Positions 52,998 through 61,721 of a stretch of DNA of 64,000 bases are shown here, in pieces; the stretch's first letter is position 1; each line of letters starts with the position of its first letter. Source of the DNA: Nocardioides plantarum (GTDB lineage Bacteria > Actinomycetota > Actinomycetes > Propionibacteriales > Nocardioidaceae); NCBI RefSeq assembly GCF_006346395.1, contig NZ_VDMS01000001.1, positions 2,170,001 to 2,234,000 on the forward strand, written 5' to 3'. Both the position numbers and the translations under genes were made by a program. The notes below the pieces were generated by a model that did no database searches, had not been told where the DNA came from, and saw only the letters and a list, made by a program, of their open reading frames with translations.

Positions 52998-53327
52998 ATG
53001 GGCACGATGGGAAACGACCTGGTGCGGGAGGCGCGCAAGCGGGCCCGGCTGACCCAGCGCGAGCTGGCCGAGTTGGCCGGCACCACGCAGAGCGCCATCG
53101 CCCGGCTCGAGTCGGGCCGGACCAGGCCGACCTTCGACAGCGTGCTGAGGATGGTCCGGCTGTGCGGCATGGATCTCGACGTGATGCTCGTCGAGCGCGA
53201 CGACTCCGACTGGGTCCAGGCTCAGCGGCTGCTCGCACTGACCCCCGCCGAGCGGGTCGCCAGGGCGGTTCGGACCGCGCGGACCATGCAGCGGATTCGT
53301 GGTGGTCAGCGCGATGACGCTGCGTGA
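52998..53327 (+). CDS. XRE-family HTH protein, probable antitoxin
   Basis: A 109-residue DNA-binding protein with HTH LTQRELAELAGTTQSAIARL and a C-terminal tail (ERVARAVRTARTMQRIRGG). TAGCGT at 52985-52990 ends 7 bases before the ATG, so the pair has its own leaderless promoter despite following recQ closely. Its 3' end overlaps the nucleotidyltransferase gene. An XRE antitoxin with a nucleotidyltransferase toxin-like partner is a recognised toxin-antitoxin layout. Confidence 0.82.
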   Translation: MGTMGNDLVREARKRARLTQRELAELAGTTQSAIARLESGRTRPTFDSVLRMVRLCGMDLDVMLVERDDSDWVQAQRLLALTPAERVARAVRTARTMQRIRGGQRDDAA

Positions 53328-53811
53328 GTACGATCCGGGCGCGATCCTGGCGGTGCTGGTCGAGCGCCGGGTCGACTTCGTCCTCATCGGCGGGCTGGCC
53401 GCGATCTCCCACGGATCCCCCTTCCCGACCGAGGACGTCGACGTGACTCCCGAGCGGAGCAGGCACAACCTGGACCGGTTGTCCGACGCGCTGCGGGAGC
53501 TCGGTGCGCGGATCCGCGCTGACGGGATCGACGACGGACTCCCCTTCGAGCACGACGGGGCGTCCCTGGCCGCTGCGGACGTCTGGAACCTCGTCACCGA
53601 CCGCGGTGACCTCGACATCTCCATGGTCCCGAGCGGTACCGACGGCTACGCCGACCTCCTGACGGACTCGGCCGGGACGGAGATCATGGGCGTGGGAGTG
53701 CGCGTCGCGTCCTTGGCCGACGTCATCCGCAGCAAGCAGGCCGCCAACCGTCCCAAGGACCAGCGGGTCCTCCCCACGTTGCGCGAGCTGCTCGACCGCC
53801 GCCGGGGTTGA
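53314..53811 (+). CDS. Nucleotidyltransferase-fold protein, probable toxin partner
   Basis: A 165-residue protein of the AbiEii-like or DUF1814-type nucleotidyltransferase fold. The active-site region is FVLIGGLAAISHGSPFPTED with VDVT, giving G-G-x(n)-D-x-D-like geometry, and a further acidic residue in GDLDISMV. ATG at 53314 is used; GTG at 53299 or 53302 is possible. It overlaps the HTH gene by 14 bases. The likely role is toxin or phosphotransfer partner in a two-gene module, inferred from layout and fold. Confidence 0.75.
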   Translation: MTLREYDPGAILAVLVERRVDFVLIGGLAAISHGSPFPTEDVDVTPERSRHNLDRLSDALRELGARIRADGIDDGLPFEHDGASLAAADVWNLVTDRGDLDISMVPSGTDGYADLLTDSAGTEIMGVGVRVASLADVIRSKQAANRPKDQRVLPTLRELLDRRRG

Positions 53812-53838
53812 GCCACCCTCGTCACTAAGGTCGAGTCC

Positions 53839-54723
53839 ATGCGCTTCGGCCTCACGATCCTGACCGACCTCCCCTGGGCCGAGGCCCGTCCGCGCTGGCA
53901 GGCGGCCGAGGAGATGGGGTTCGACCACGCGTGGACCTACGACCACCTGGTGTGGGGCGGGCTGCCCGAGGCGCCGTGGACCACCGCGACCCCGGTGCTC
54001 GGGGCCGTCGCCCAGGTCACCTCGACGATCGGGCTCGGCACCCTGGTCGTCTCGCCCAACTTCCGCCACCCCTACCTGCTGCTGCGCGACGCGCAGGCGC
54101 TCGACGACCTCAGCGGCGGGCGGTTCCTGCTCGGGGTCGGCACCGGTGGCAACCTCGACTCCTCGATCCTGGCCCTGCCCGAGCTGTCGGTGCGCGAGCG
54201 GGTCGACCGGTTCCAGGAGTTCGTCGAGACCCTGGTCGCGCTGCGCGACGGCGACCACGTCACCCGCGACGGTCGCTGGTTCTCCGTGGCCGACGCCCGC
54301 ACGCTGCCCCCGTTGCGGCGCACCCCGCTGCTCGTCGCCGCCAACGGCCCGCGGTCGCTCCGTTTCGCCGCGCGGGTCGGTGACGGCTGGGTGACCACCG
54401 GGCCCAACGCGGAGTCCGACGAGGAGTGGTGGAGCGGCCTGGCCGCCGCCGCGGCGACGTACGACGAGGCGCGGGCGGCGGCCGGGCGCGGCCCGGCGCC
54501 GCGCTACCTCATGACCGACGCGGCCCCTCGGCTCGCTCGCCACGGCCGGTTCGCGCTCAGCAGCCGCGGCTACTTCGAGGAGGTTGCCGGACGAGCGGCC
54601 GACCTCGGGTTCACCGACCTGGTGACCCACTGGCCGCGCCCCGACGAGCCCTACGCCGGCGACGTCGCCGTGCTCGAGGAGGTCGCACGCGACGTGCTGC
54701 CGGGGCTGCGCGACGCGGGCTGA
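53839..54723 (+). CDS. LLM-class flavin/F420-dependent oxidoreductase
   Basis: A 294-residue luciferase-like TIM-barrel oxidoreductase. Characteristic segments are MGFDHAWTYDHLVW, TIGLGTLVVSPNFRHP, GGRFLLGVGTGGN and the C-terminal RFAARVGDGWVTTGP. In actinobacteria most LLM enzymes use F420 rather than FMN; the substrate is unknown. TAAGGT at 53826-53831 ends 7 bases before the ATG, so transcription is probably leaderless. Confidence 0.92.
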   Translation: MRFGLTILTDLPWAEARPRWQAAEEMGFDHAWTYDHLVWGGLPEAPWTTATPVLGAVAQVTSTIGLGTLVVSPNFRHPYLLLRDAQALDDLSGGRFLLGVGTGGNLDSSILALPELSVRERVDRFQEFVETLVALRDGDHVTRDGRWFSVADARTLPPLRRTPLLVAANGPRSLRFAARVGDGWVTTGPNAESDEEWWSGLAAAAATYDEARAAAGRGPAPRYLMTDAAPRLARHGRFALSSRGYFEEVAGRAADLGFTDLVTHWPRPDEPYAGDVAVLEEVARDVLPGLRDAG

Positions 54724-54792
54724 GGCCCGGCTGACTCCCCGGTGGGTGCCGGATTGACGGATTCCGGGCGCCGTTCGGCTTAGGGTCCGCCC

Positions 54793-55866
54793 ATGAGCTC
54801 CCTCGACCCCACCGCCCCCACCCCGCGTGATCCCGCCCCGGACCGCGGGCCGCTCCTCACCCTGCGCCGACCCGAGGTGCGCCGCGACAGCGTCGCCGTC
54901 GCCCTGGGGGTCGCGTTCCTCGCGGCCGCCGTGGTCGTGTCGGGCACCCGCGCCCGGTCCGGGCCGAGCGGCGACCTCGACCTCACGGTGTTCCTCGTCG
55001 GTGTCGCCGCCACCGTCGTCCTGCTCGGGTTCGGCGTCCTCGCCCGGGCGAGCGTCGCCGATCGCGTCACCGCGCACGCGCTGATGTCGTGGCCGCTGGC
55101 CTTCGGCACCGTGGGTGCCGGCCTGATGCTCGGCATCCTCCTCGACGACGGCACCAGCACGACGTACATCGCCGGCGCCCTGGTGATCGCGCTGGCCGCC
55201 GCCAGCTACCTCCTGGTGCCGAGCGCCCCGCCGGTGGTCGCCGGCATCTTCGGGGTCCTCCTGGTCTACGGGCAGGCCTTCACCGACGTCGTCGACTTCG
55301 ACGTCGTCGAGGACAACGGCTTCAAGACCTTCGCGTTCGCGGTGTTCCTCTTCGTCGCCATCGTCACCGCCATCGGCTGGGTGCTGCCGCCGGCGCGGAC
55401 CGTCGTACCGGTCGTCGTGGGCGTCGGCGCCGTGGTCGCCTACGCCGGGCTGATGGCCGCGATCGCCGTCACGGCGATCTTCGTCGGCGGGTTCGCCGAG
55501 CTCGACGAGAGCGGCGAGACGCCCGAGCCGCCGAGCTACGACGGTGACGTCTACACCCTGTTCGCCTTCGCGGCGGTGCTCGTCGTCGGCTGGCTCGTCC
55601 TGGGCTACCTCACCGACGCCACCGGCTACCGGGTGATCATCGTGGCCATGGTCGCCACGGTGTTCCCCGCGGGCATCTCGCTGCTGGCCGTCGAGCACCC
55701 GACCGTCTGGGGTGTTGTGGTCGCCGTGCTCGGCACCCTGGTCCTCGCGGTCGTCGGCGCCCGCGCCGCGTCGCACCGGTCGACCGGGTCGGCCACGCCG
55801 ACCGGCCCGACCGGCCCGACCGGCCCGCCCCCGTCGACCCCGCCCCCCGGCCCCTACGCCGGCTGA
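54793..55866 (+). CDS. Polytopic membrane protein, unknown function
   Basis: A 357-residue protein with about eight to nine hydrophobic segments, no signal peptide and a Pro/Thr/Gly-rich tail (TPTGPTGPTGPPPSTPPPG). Family not recognised. TAGGGT at 54781-54786 ends 6 bases before the ATG, consistent with a leaderless start. It is followed by the KstR-like palindrome and the DapB-like gene. Confidence 0.8.
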   Translation: MSSLDPTAPTPRDPAPDRGPLLTLRRPEVRRDSVAVALGVAFLAAAVVVSGTRARSGPSGDLDLTVFLVGVAATVVLLGFGVLARASVADRVTAHALMSWPLAFGTVGAGLMLGILLDDGTSTTYIAGALVIALAAASYLLVPSAPPVVAGIFGVLLVYGQAFTDVVDFDVVEDNGFKTFAFAVFLFVAIVTAIGWVLPPARTVVPVVVGVGAVVAYAGLMAAIAVTAIFVGGFAELDESGETPEPPSYDGDVYTLFAFAAVLVVGWLVLGYLTDATGYRVIIVAMVATVFPAGISLLAVEHPTVWGVVVAVLGTLVLAVVGARAASHRSTGSATPTGPTGPTGPPPSTPPPGPYAG

Positions 55867-55872
55867 GCTCGT

Positions 55873-55908
55873 TGCCCGCAGACTAGAACACGTTCTAGTC
55901 TGCGGGCA
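55873..55908. promoter_or_regulatory. KstR-like operator over a leaderless promoter
   Basis: Perfect 17-base arms TGCCCGCAGACTAGAAC and GTTCTAGTCTGCGGGCA flank AC. The core TAGAACACGTTCTA (55884-55897) fits TnnAACnnGTTnnA, the KstR consensus of steroid-catabolism genes. TAGTCT at 55896-55901 is a -10 ending 6 bases before the ATG at 55908, so the operator covers the promoter and reaches the start codon. Confidence 0.8.
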
Positions 55909-56942
55909 TGGCCCTGCGTGTGATCCAGTGGACGACCGGCAACATCGGGCGTCGCTCGCTCGCCGCGATCATCGACCGGCCCGACCTCGAGCTAGTCGGG
56001 GTCTACGCCCACGGCGCCGACAAGGTCGGCCAGGACGCGGCCGCGCTGTGCGGTAGGGCGGAGCCGACCGGGGTCCTGGCGACCGACGACGTCGCGGCGC
56101 TGGTCGCGCTGGGGGCGGACGCGTGTTGCTACAACCCGTTGTGGCCCTCGATCGACGACCTGGTCACCCTGCTCGAGCACGGCGTCAACGTCTGCACCAG
56201 CGCCGCCTGGATCACCGGCGCCAAGCAGACCGCCGAGGACCGGGCCCGTATCGAGAGGGCCTGCGAGGTGGGTGGGTCCTCGATCTTCGGGTCGGGCGCG
56301 CACCCCGGCATGACCAACCTGGTCGGCATGGTGCTCAGCGGGTCGTGCGAGCGGGTCGACGAGATCCGGATCACCGAGTCGGTCGACTGCTCGACCTACG
56401 AGTCGGCCGCCACCCAGACCGCCATGGGCTTCTCGCAGGACCCCACCACCCCCGGGCTGGCCGAGTCCGTACGTCGCGAGAGCGAGGTCTTCGCCGAGTC
56501 GGCCGCGATGATGGCCGACGCGCTGGGCGTCACCCTGGACCGGCTCACCTTCGACGTGGAGTTCTCGGTCGCCACGGACGACTCCGACCTCGGGTTCATG
56601 ACGATCCCGGCCGGCACCGTGGGCGGGGTGATGGGCTACCACCGCGGCTGGGTGGGGGAGCGCAACGTCGTCAGCGTTGGCTTCAACTGGACCATGGGGC
56701 AGCACGTGGTCCCGCCCAAGCCGCTGGCCCACGGTCACGTCATCCAGGTGTTCGGGGTGCCCAACATGCGCACCGTCATCCACTGCCTGCCGCCCGCGGA
56801 CTGGTCGGAGGGGTTCATGGACCTCGGCATGATCTACACCGCGATGCCGGTCACCAACGCGGTCCCGCGGGTCGTGGCCGCCCCGCCCGGCATCGTCACC
56901 CTCGCCGACCTGCCCCCGATCACGGGGCGCGTCGTGGTGTGA
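55908..56942 (+). CDS. NAD(P)H-dependent dehydrogenase with DapB-like N-terminus
   Basis: A 344-residue enzyme of the dihydrodipicolinate-reductase-like / native amine dehydrogenase family. The nucleotide site is VIQWTTGNIGRRSLAA, followed by GVYAHGADKVGQDAA and GSGAHPGMTNLVG. Homologues act on amino or keto compounds; the steroid-type operator upstream points instead to a lipid or steroid-related substrate. ATG at 55908 fits the leaderless promoter. No KstR gene is in the window. Confidence 0.87.
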   Translation: MALRVIQWTTGNIGRRSLAAIIDRPDLELVGVYAHGADKVGQDAAALCGRAEPTGVLATDDVAALVALGADACCYNPLWPSIDDLVTLLEHGVNVCTSAAWITGAKQTAEDRARIERACEVGGSSIFGSGAHPGMTNLVGMVLSGSCERVDEIRITESVDCSTYESAATQTAMGFSQDPTTPGLAESVRRESEVFAESAAMMADALGVTLDRLTFDVEFSVATDDSDLGFMTIPAGTVGGVMGYHRGWVGERNVVSVGFNWTMGQHVVPPKPLAHGHVIQVFGVPNMRTVIHCLPPADWSEGFMDLGMIYTAMPVTNAVPRVVAAPPGIVTLADLPPITGRVVV

Positions 56943-56965
56943 CCCGCCTCGCGGCTTTATGGTGT

Positions 56966-56988
56966 CTTATGAAACCTCCATTCATAAG
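56966..56988. promoter_or_regulatory. AT-rich inverted repeat between converging genes
   Basis: Arms CTTATGAA (56966-56973) and TTCATAAG (56981-56988) pair perfectly around 7 bases. It is far more AT-rich than its surroundings and lies between a plus-strand and a minus-strand gene end. It could be a terminator stem or a protein-binding site. Confidence 0.5.
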
Positions 56989-57027
56989 GATTCATCACGT
57001 GTGGTCGACTCACCGACCAGGGCCGCC

Positions 57028-57537
57028 TCAGCAGGTGAAGGTGGCCTCGATCCGGACCTTCTCGTCGCTGCCGATCTCTGGTGCGTCCGCCTGGATCGTG
57101 GCGCCGCTTCCGTCGGCCTCCACGTCGACCGACCCCTCACCGAACGGCACCGCGAAGCTGCGACCGTCGGCGAGCAGGGTCACCGTCGCGTCGTCGAAGC
57201 CGTTGCCGACGGCGCTGACCGTCAGCATGTAGCCGTCGTGGTTGCTCTGGTAGGTGGCCGGCGGCGCGACGTCGCTCTCGCTGACGTCGACCTTGGCGCC
57301 GCCTGACCACTGGGCCGTGAGCGCGCCGCCGAGCGTGACGTCGGAGTCGCAGTCCTCGCCCTGCAGGGCCGGGACGTCGCCGGCGTCGTCGTCGCTGGTG
57401 TCGCTGGTGTCGCTGGTGTCGGAGGTGTCGTCGGAGGTGTTGTCGGAGTCGTCGCCACCGCAGCCGGTGAGCAACAGGAGCGGTACGGCGGCGAGAGCCG
57501 CCAGGCGGGCACGGGTCGGGGGAGTCAGGGTGGTCAC
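57028..57537 (-). CDS. Putative lipoprotein with SDT-repeat linker
   Basis: A 169-residue exported protein with a lipobox (LLLTGCGG), so the mature form is lipid-anchored. A Ser/Asp/Thr repeat linker (NTSDDTSDTSDTSDTSDDD) precedes a beta-rich domain with two Cys (GEDCDSD and the C-terminal TFTC). Family not recognised. GTG start at 57537. It resembles small actinobacterial lipoproteins of unknown function. Confidence 0.8.
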   Translation of the reverse strand: MTTLTPPTRARLAALAAVPLLLLTGCGGDDSDNTSDDTSDTSDTSDTSDDDAGDVPALQGEDCDSDVTLGGALTAQWSGGAKVDVSESDVAPPATYQSNHDGYMLTVSAVGNGFDDATVTLLADGRSFAVPFGEGSVDVEADGSGATIQADAPEIGSDEKVRIEATFTC

Positions 57538-57600
57538 GAGCGCATCGTGCGCGAGGGGCGTTCGAGAACGGTGACGGAATCGTTCGGGTCAGGCCGCTCG

Positions 57601-58032
57601 TCAGGCGGCGCCGGACAGCGCGTCGTAGGGCAGGGGGACGAGGTCGACGTCGGTGGCCAGGTGCACCACCTCGGTCCGTACGCCGGCCTCGCGGCACGCC
57701 CTGACCAGGCCGTGCGCCCACGCCCGGTCGACTTCGGTGACGCCGGTCCCGCCGGGCCGGGAGAGCAGGAACGCCCAGCGCCCCGCCGGCGCGAGGTCGT
57801 CGAGCAGGGTGCGGGTCAGGTCGGCGAACCCGGCGAGCAGGTCGGGGTCGGGCGCCTCGTCGCAGCCCTCGACCTCGGTGAGCCCGGGCAGGGGGCGGTC
57901 GTCGGCGTCGAGCAGCATCAACCAGACGCTGCTGCGCGAGAAGCCCAGCGGCTCCATGAGGTGGCGCCAGGCGCGCTCGAGGTCGGCCTGGGTACGGATG
58001 GTCGGGCGGAAGGGTTCCGACAGATCGGTCAT
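57601..58032 (-). CDS. Hypothetical protein, 143 residues
   Basis: Soluble acidic protein without signal or membrane segments. It contains a dominant helix pattern around LERAWRHLMEPLGFSRSSVW and ends LPYDALSGAA. Family not recognised. ATG at 58032 is used; an in-frame ATG at 58053 is also possible. Divergent from the SNF2 helicase. Confidence 0.75.
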   Translation of the reverse strand: MTDLSEPFRPTIRTQADLERAWRHLMEPLGFSRSSVWLMLLDADDRPLPGLTEVEGCDEAPDPDLLAGFADLTRTLLDDLAPAGRWAFLLSRPGGTGVTEVDRAWAHGLVRACREAGVRTEVVHLATDVDLVPLPYDALSGAA

Positions 58033-58170
58033 GCGTCCCAGCGTGGACGACATCGCCGATCGCCGCTCGCGTCATCCACAGGCCCCGCGAGGCCGGCGGG
58101 AACTCCTTGTCGGCACGGGCCGTTACGGTCTGAGTCTGCCCTCCCGTCGAGCCGCCGCTCGGCCCCGCCC

Positions 58171-58200
58171 ACCCCCGCCCACCCCCGCCCACCCCCGCCC
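58171..58200 (+). repeat. 10-bp tandem repeat upstream of the SNF2 gene
   Basis: ACCCCCGCCC occurs three times in register, with partial units on both sides, immediately before the GTG and ribosome site of the helicase gene. Repeat number could change spacing of upstream control DNA. Confidence 0.7.
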
Positions 58201-58218
58201 ACCCCGCAGAGGAGGCCC

Positions 58219-60945
58219 GTGAGCTTCGTCCCGGTCACCGGCGTCGCGACCTTCCGCGCCGCGGTCCCCCCGCGCGACAGCGTCGTCGAGTTCAGCGACG
58301 AGCGGCGCACGGTCGCGCTGCCGATGCGAGCCGCCCTGCCGGTGCTGACCAAGGTGCGCGGTCGCGACGACGTCCACCCCAGCGTGGGGCTGTTGTCGGG
58401 GGCGGTGCTACTCGGCATGCGGCTGGTCGCCGACGGCAAGTTCGAGCCCGGCGAGGGGGCCTGGCGGATCGCGCCGCTCGACGAGCGCGACACCGAGCGG
58501 GTGACCCTGCTGGCCGACGCCCGGGTGCACGACGACCTCGACGCCGAGGCCGCCGTGGCGGTGGTGCGCGGGGTTCTCGACGCCATCGCCGACACCATGC
58601 CGCGCAGTGCTCCGATGGCGCCCGCCCGCCGTACCCCGCCCGCGCCGGTGGCCGCGACGCCCACCCCCACCACGCAGCCCGACTTCGCCGACCGCCTCCA
58701 GGCCCGCATCGCCCGCCACCGCACGGCCGCGGCGCGGGCCGACCTGCCCCAGCTCGTGCGGCTGTCGCTGCGGGTCGAGGCCGACGAGGAGGAGCTCGTG
58801 GCCGGGTCGCTGCGGGTGGTGCTGCAGGTGCACGACGAGCAGGACCCGCTCCACCTGTGCGACGCCGCGGTGCTGTTCACCGCCGACCACGAGACCCACG
58901 GGTTCGGCGACCGGGCGCGCACCCACGCCAGCATCGCCCTGCGTGCGGCGGCCGAGGCCTGGCCGGCGCTCGACCGGATGCTCGCGCTGCGGGTGCCCGA
59001 CGAGATCGGCCTCGACCACGACGAGCTCGTCAGCCTGCTCGAGGGCGGGGTCGCGGCCCTGGCCGAGCGGGGCGTCGACGTGTTGTGGCCCAAGGCGCTG
59101 GGCCACGACCTGACGTCGTCGGCCGTCCTCGATCTCGCCCCCTCGCGCACCGCTCCCGGCGGCGCCGCCCGCGAGGAGCCGCTCAACCAGCCGCTGCTGT
59201 CGACCGAGACGCTGTTCAGCTTCCGGTGGCAGCTGGCGCTGCACGGCGACCCGCTCACCGACGACGAGATGGACCAGCTCGCCCAGGCGGCCTCGCCGGT
59301 GCTCAAGCTCCGGGGCGCGTGGACCGTCGTCGACCCGGCCACCGCGCGCAAGGCCCGCAAGCGCCTGATCCGCACCGCCAAGCCCGCCCAGGCCCTCGCC
59401 GCGGCGCTGACCGGCGTGGTCGAGGTCGCGCCCGACACCGACACGGCCGTCGTCGTGGGCGCGAGCCTGCTCCGGGTGCGTGACCGGCTGCTCGCAGCGG
59501 CGTCCCGCGAGCCGATCGAGCCGCCCGCGGGTCTGCACGCCCACCTGCGCGACTACCAGCGCCACGGCCTCACCTGGCTCGCCGACCTGACCGCGCTGGG
59601 GCTCGGCGGCTGCCTGGCCGACGACATGGGCCTGGGCAAGACCATCACGGTGATCGCGCTCCACCTGCACCGCGTCGCGGCCGGGGCGACCGGTCCGACC
59701 CTGGTCGTCTGCCCCGCCAGCCTGCTCGGCAACTGGGAGAACGAGATCCGCCGCTTCGCCCCCGGCGTCGAGACCCGGCGGTTCCACGGCACCGAGCGCG
59801 ACCTCGAGGGCGCCGTGCAGGGGGGCGGCTTCGTGCTCACCACCTACGGCACGATGCGCGTCGGGGCCGACGACCTGGCCGCGGTCTCGTGGGACCTCGT
59901 GGTGGCCGACGAGGCCCAGCACGTCAAGAACCCCGCCTCCTCGACGGCCCGCCGGCTGCGCTCGATCCCGAGCGCGGCGCGGGTCGCGCTGACCGGCACC
60001 CCCGTCGAGAACAACCTCACCGAGCTCTGGGCGATCCTCGACTGGGCGGTCCCCGGCCTGCTCGGCAGTCGCGGCGCGTTCCGCAAGGCGTGGGCCGGGC
60101 CGATCGAGTCGGGCGACGAGCCGAGCAAGGCCCGCCAGTTCGCCGACCTCGTCGGACCGTTCCTGCTGCGCCGCCGCAAGTCCGACCCCGGCATCGCCCC
60201 CGAGCTGCCGCCCAAGACCGAGACCGACCACCCGCTCACGCTGACCCGCGAGCAGGTCGTCCTCTACGAGGCGTTCGTCCGCGACACCATGGACCGCATC
60301 GAGCGCTCCGACCCCGACGCCCGACGCGGCCTGGTGCTCGCTCTGCTCACCGGTCTGAAGCAGATCTGCAACCACCCGGCGCAGTTCCTCAAGCAGTCCG
60401 GCGCGGTCCGCCTCGCCGGTCGCTCCGACAAGCTCGACCTGCTCGACGAGCTCGTCTCGACCGCCGTCGCCGAGGGCGGCTCGGTGCTCGTCTTCACCCA
60501 GTACGTCGCCATGGCCCGTCTTCTCGAGTCCCACCTCGACAAGGCCGGCCACCGCTCCCAGCTCCTCCACGGCGGCACGATGGTGCGTGAGCGCGAGCGG
60601 ATGGTCGAGCGCTTCCAGGCCGGCGAGGTGCCGGTGTTCCTGCTGTCGCTCAAGGCCGGCGGCACCGGCCTCAACCTGACCCGCGCCGACCACGTCGTCC
60701 ACGTCGACCGCTGGTGGAACCCCGCCGTCGAGGAGCAGGCCACCGACCGCGCCTACCGGATCGGCCAGACCCGCCCGGTCCAGGTGCACCGGATGATCAT
60801 GCGCGGCACCGTCGAGGAGAAGGTCGCCGAGCTGCTCACCCGCAAGCGCGCCCTGGCCGACTCCGTCCTGGGCCGCGGCGAGGCGGCGCTGACCGAGCTC
60901 GACGACGACGACCTGCGTGACCTCGTCACCCTGAGACCGGCATGA
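58219..60945 (+). CDS. SNF2-family DEAD/DEAH helicase
   Basis: A 908-residue Swi2/Snf2-type ATPase. The N-terminal 450 residues are a bacterial SNF2-specific region. The motor has DDMGLGKTITV near 467, DEAQHVKN near 564, LTGTPVENNLTELW, and in the C-terminal lobe DRAYRIGQTRPVQVHR. Bacterial members of this group (RapA/HepA-like or Snf2 with SWIM partners) remodel protein-DNA or polymerase complexes; the exact target is unknown. GTG at 58219 with a GGAGG site. Overlaps a SWIM protein gene. Confidence 0.92.
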   Translation: MSFVPVTGVATFRAAVPPRDSVVEFSDERRTVALPMRAALPVLTKVRGRDDVHPSVGLLSGAVLLGMRLVADGKFEPGEGAWRIAPLDERDTERVTLLADARVHDDLDAEAAVAVVRGVLDAIADTMPRSAPMAPARRTPPAPVAATPTPTTQPDFADRLQARIARHRTAAARADLPQLVRLSLRVEADEEELVAGSLRVVLQVHDEQDPLHLCDAAVLFTADHETHGFGDRARTHASIALRAAAEAWPALDRMLALRVPDEIGLDHDELVSLLEGGVAALAERGVDVLWPKALGHDLTSSAVLDLAPSRTAPGGAAREEPLNQPLLSTETLFSFRWQLALHGDPLTDDEMDQLAQAASPVLKLRGAWTVVDPATARKARKRLIRTAKPAQALAAALTGVVEVAPDTDTAVVVGASLLRVRDRLLAAASREPIEPPAGLHAHLRDYQRHGLTWLADLTALGLGGCLADDMGLGKTITVIALHLHRVAAGATGPTLVVCPASLLGNWENEIRRFAPGVETRRFHGTERDLEGAVQGGGFVLTTYGTMRVGADDLAAVSWDLVVADEAQHVKNPASSTARRLRSIPSAARVALTGTPVENNLTELWAILDWAVPGLLGSRGAFRKAWAGPIESGDEPSKARQFADLVGPFLLRRRKSDPGIAPELPPKTETDHPLTLTREQVVLYEAFVRDTMDRIERSDPDARRGLVLALLTGLKQICNHPAQFLKQSGAVRLAGRSDKLDLLDELVSTAVAEGGSVLVFTQYVAMARLLESHLDKAGHRSQLLHGGTMVRERERMVERFQAGEVPVFLLSLKAGGTGLNLTRADHVVHVDRWWNPAVEEQATDRAYRIGQTRPVQVHRMIMRGTVEEKVAELLTRKRALADSVLGRGEAALTELDDDDLRDLVTLRPA

Positions 60946-61634
60946 CCGCGGCCGTGGTCGCTCACCCACCCGTCGCGGCCCGGCGGGGCGCGACGCGGTC
61001 CTCGACCTGGTGGGGCAAGGCCTGGGTGCGTGCGGTCGAGGAGGCGGCGTACGCCGAGGGCGACCTGCGGCGGGGCCGCACCCTGGCCCGCAGCGGACGG
61101 GTCGGCGGCATCTCGATCACGTCGGGCCGGATGGTCGCCGCCGTGAGCGACGAGCACGGCCTGTTCACCGTCGACTGCCGGCTGCCCGAGCTCGACCCCG
61201 AGGGTCGGGCCACCCTCGTCGAGGTCGTCGCCGCCGAGTCCGGCCGGATCGGCTCGCTGCTGGCCGGCCAGCTGCCCCACTCGCTGGTCGAGCACGCCGA
61301 CGAGGCTGGTGTCGAGCTGCTCCCCTTCGGCACCGAGCTCGAGACCACCTGCACCTGCGTCGGCTGGCTCGACCCCTGTCCCCACGCGCTCGCGGTGCTG
61401 TCGCAGGTCGCCTGGCTGGTCGACGCCGACCCGCTGGTCCTGCTCCACCTGCGCGGCCTGCCCCGCGACGACCTCCTGGCCGGCCTGCACGCCCGCACCG
61501 TCACCGCCGTCGCCCAGACCGGCGAGGTCGACGCCGCCTACCTCGACACCGCCCTCGACGCCGCGGCCCGGGCCGCGCGGCTGCTCGACGTCATCGACGG
61601 CGACGACGACGCCCGCATCGACCACCTGCTGTAG
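60942..61634 (+). CDS. SWIM zinc-finger protein partner of the SNF2 helicase
   Basis: A 230-residue protein with a SWIM zinc motif, CTCVGWLDPCPHALAV (CxCx(n)CxH), near residue 136. ATG overlaps the helicase stop by 4 bases (ATGA). SNF2-SWIM gene pairs are common in actinobacteria, so a shared nucleic-acid transaction is likely. The remainder is helical without known domains. Confidence 0.9.
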   Translation: MTAAVVAHPPVAARRGATRSSTWWGKAWVRAVEEAAYAEGDLRRGRTLARSGRVGGISITSGRMVAAVSDEHGLFTVDCRLPELDPEGRATLVEVVAAESGRIGSLLAGQLPHSLVEHADEAGVELLPFGTELETTCTCVGWLDPCPHALAVLSQVAWLVDADPLVLLHLRGLPRDDLLAGLHARTVTAVAQTGEVDAAYLDTALDAAARAARLLDVIDGDDDARIDHLL

Positions 61635-61721
61635 AGAATCTTCTTATGGCAGCTGAGCCCGCGGGCCGTTGTCCATAATTAACCTTCTCCATTAGTTATG
61701 GGATGGTGCATAGTGAGACCT

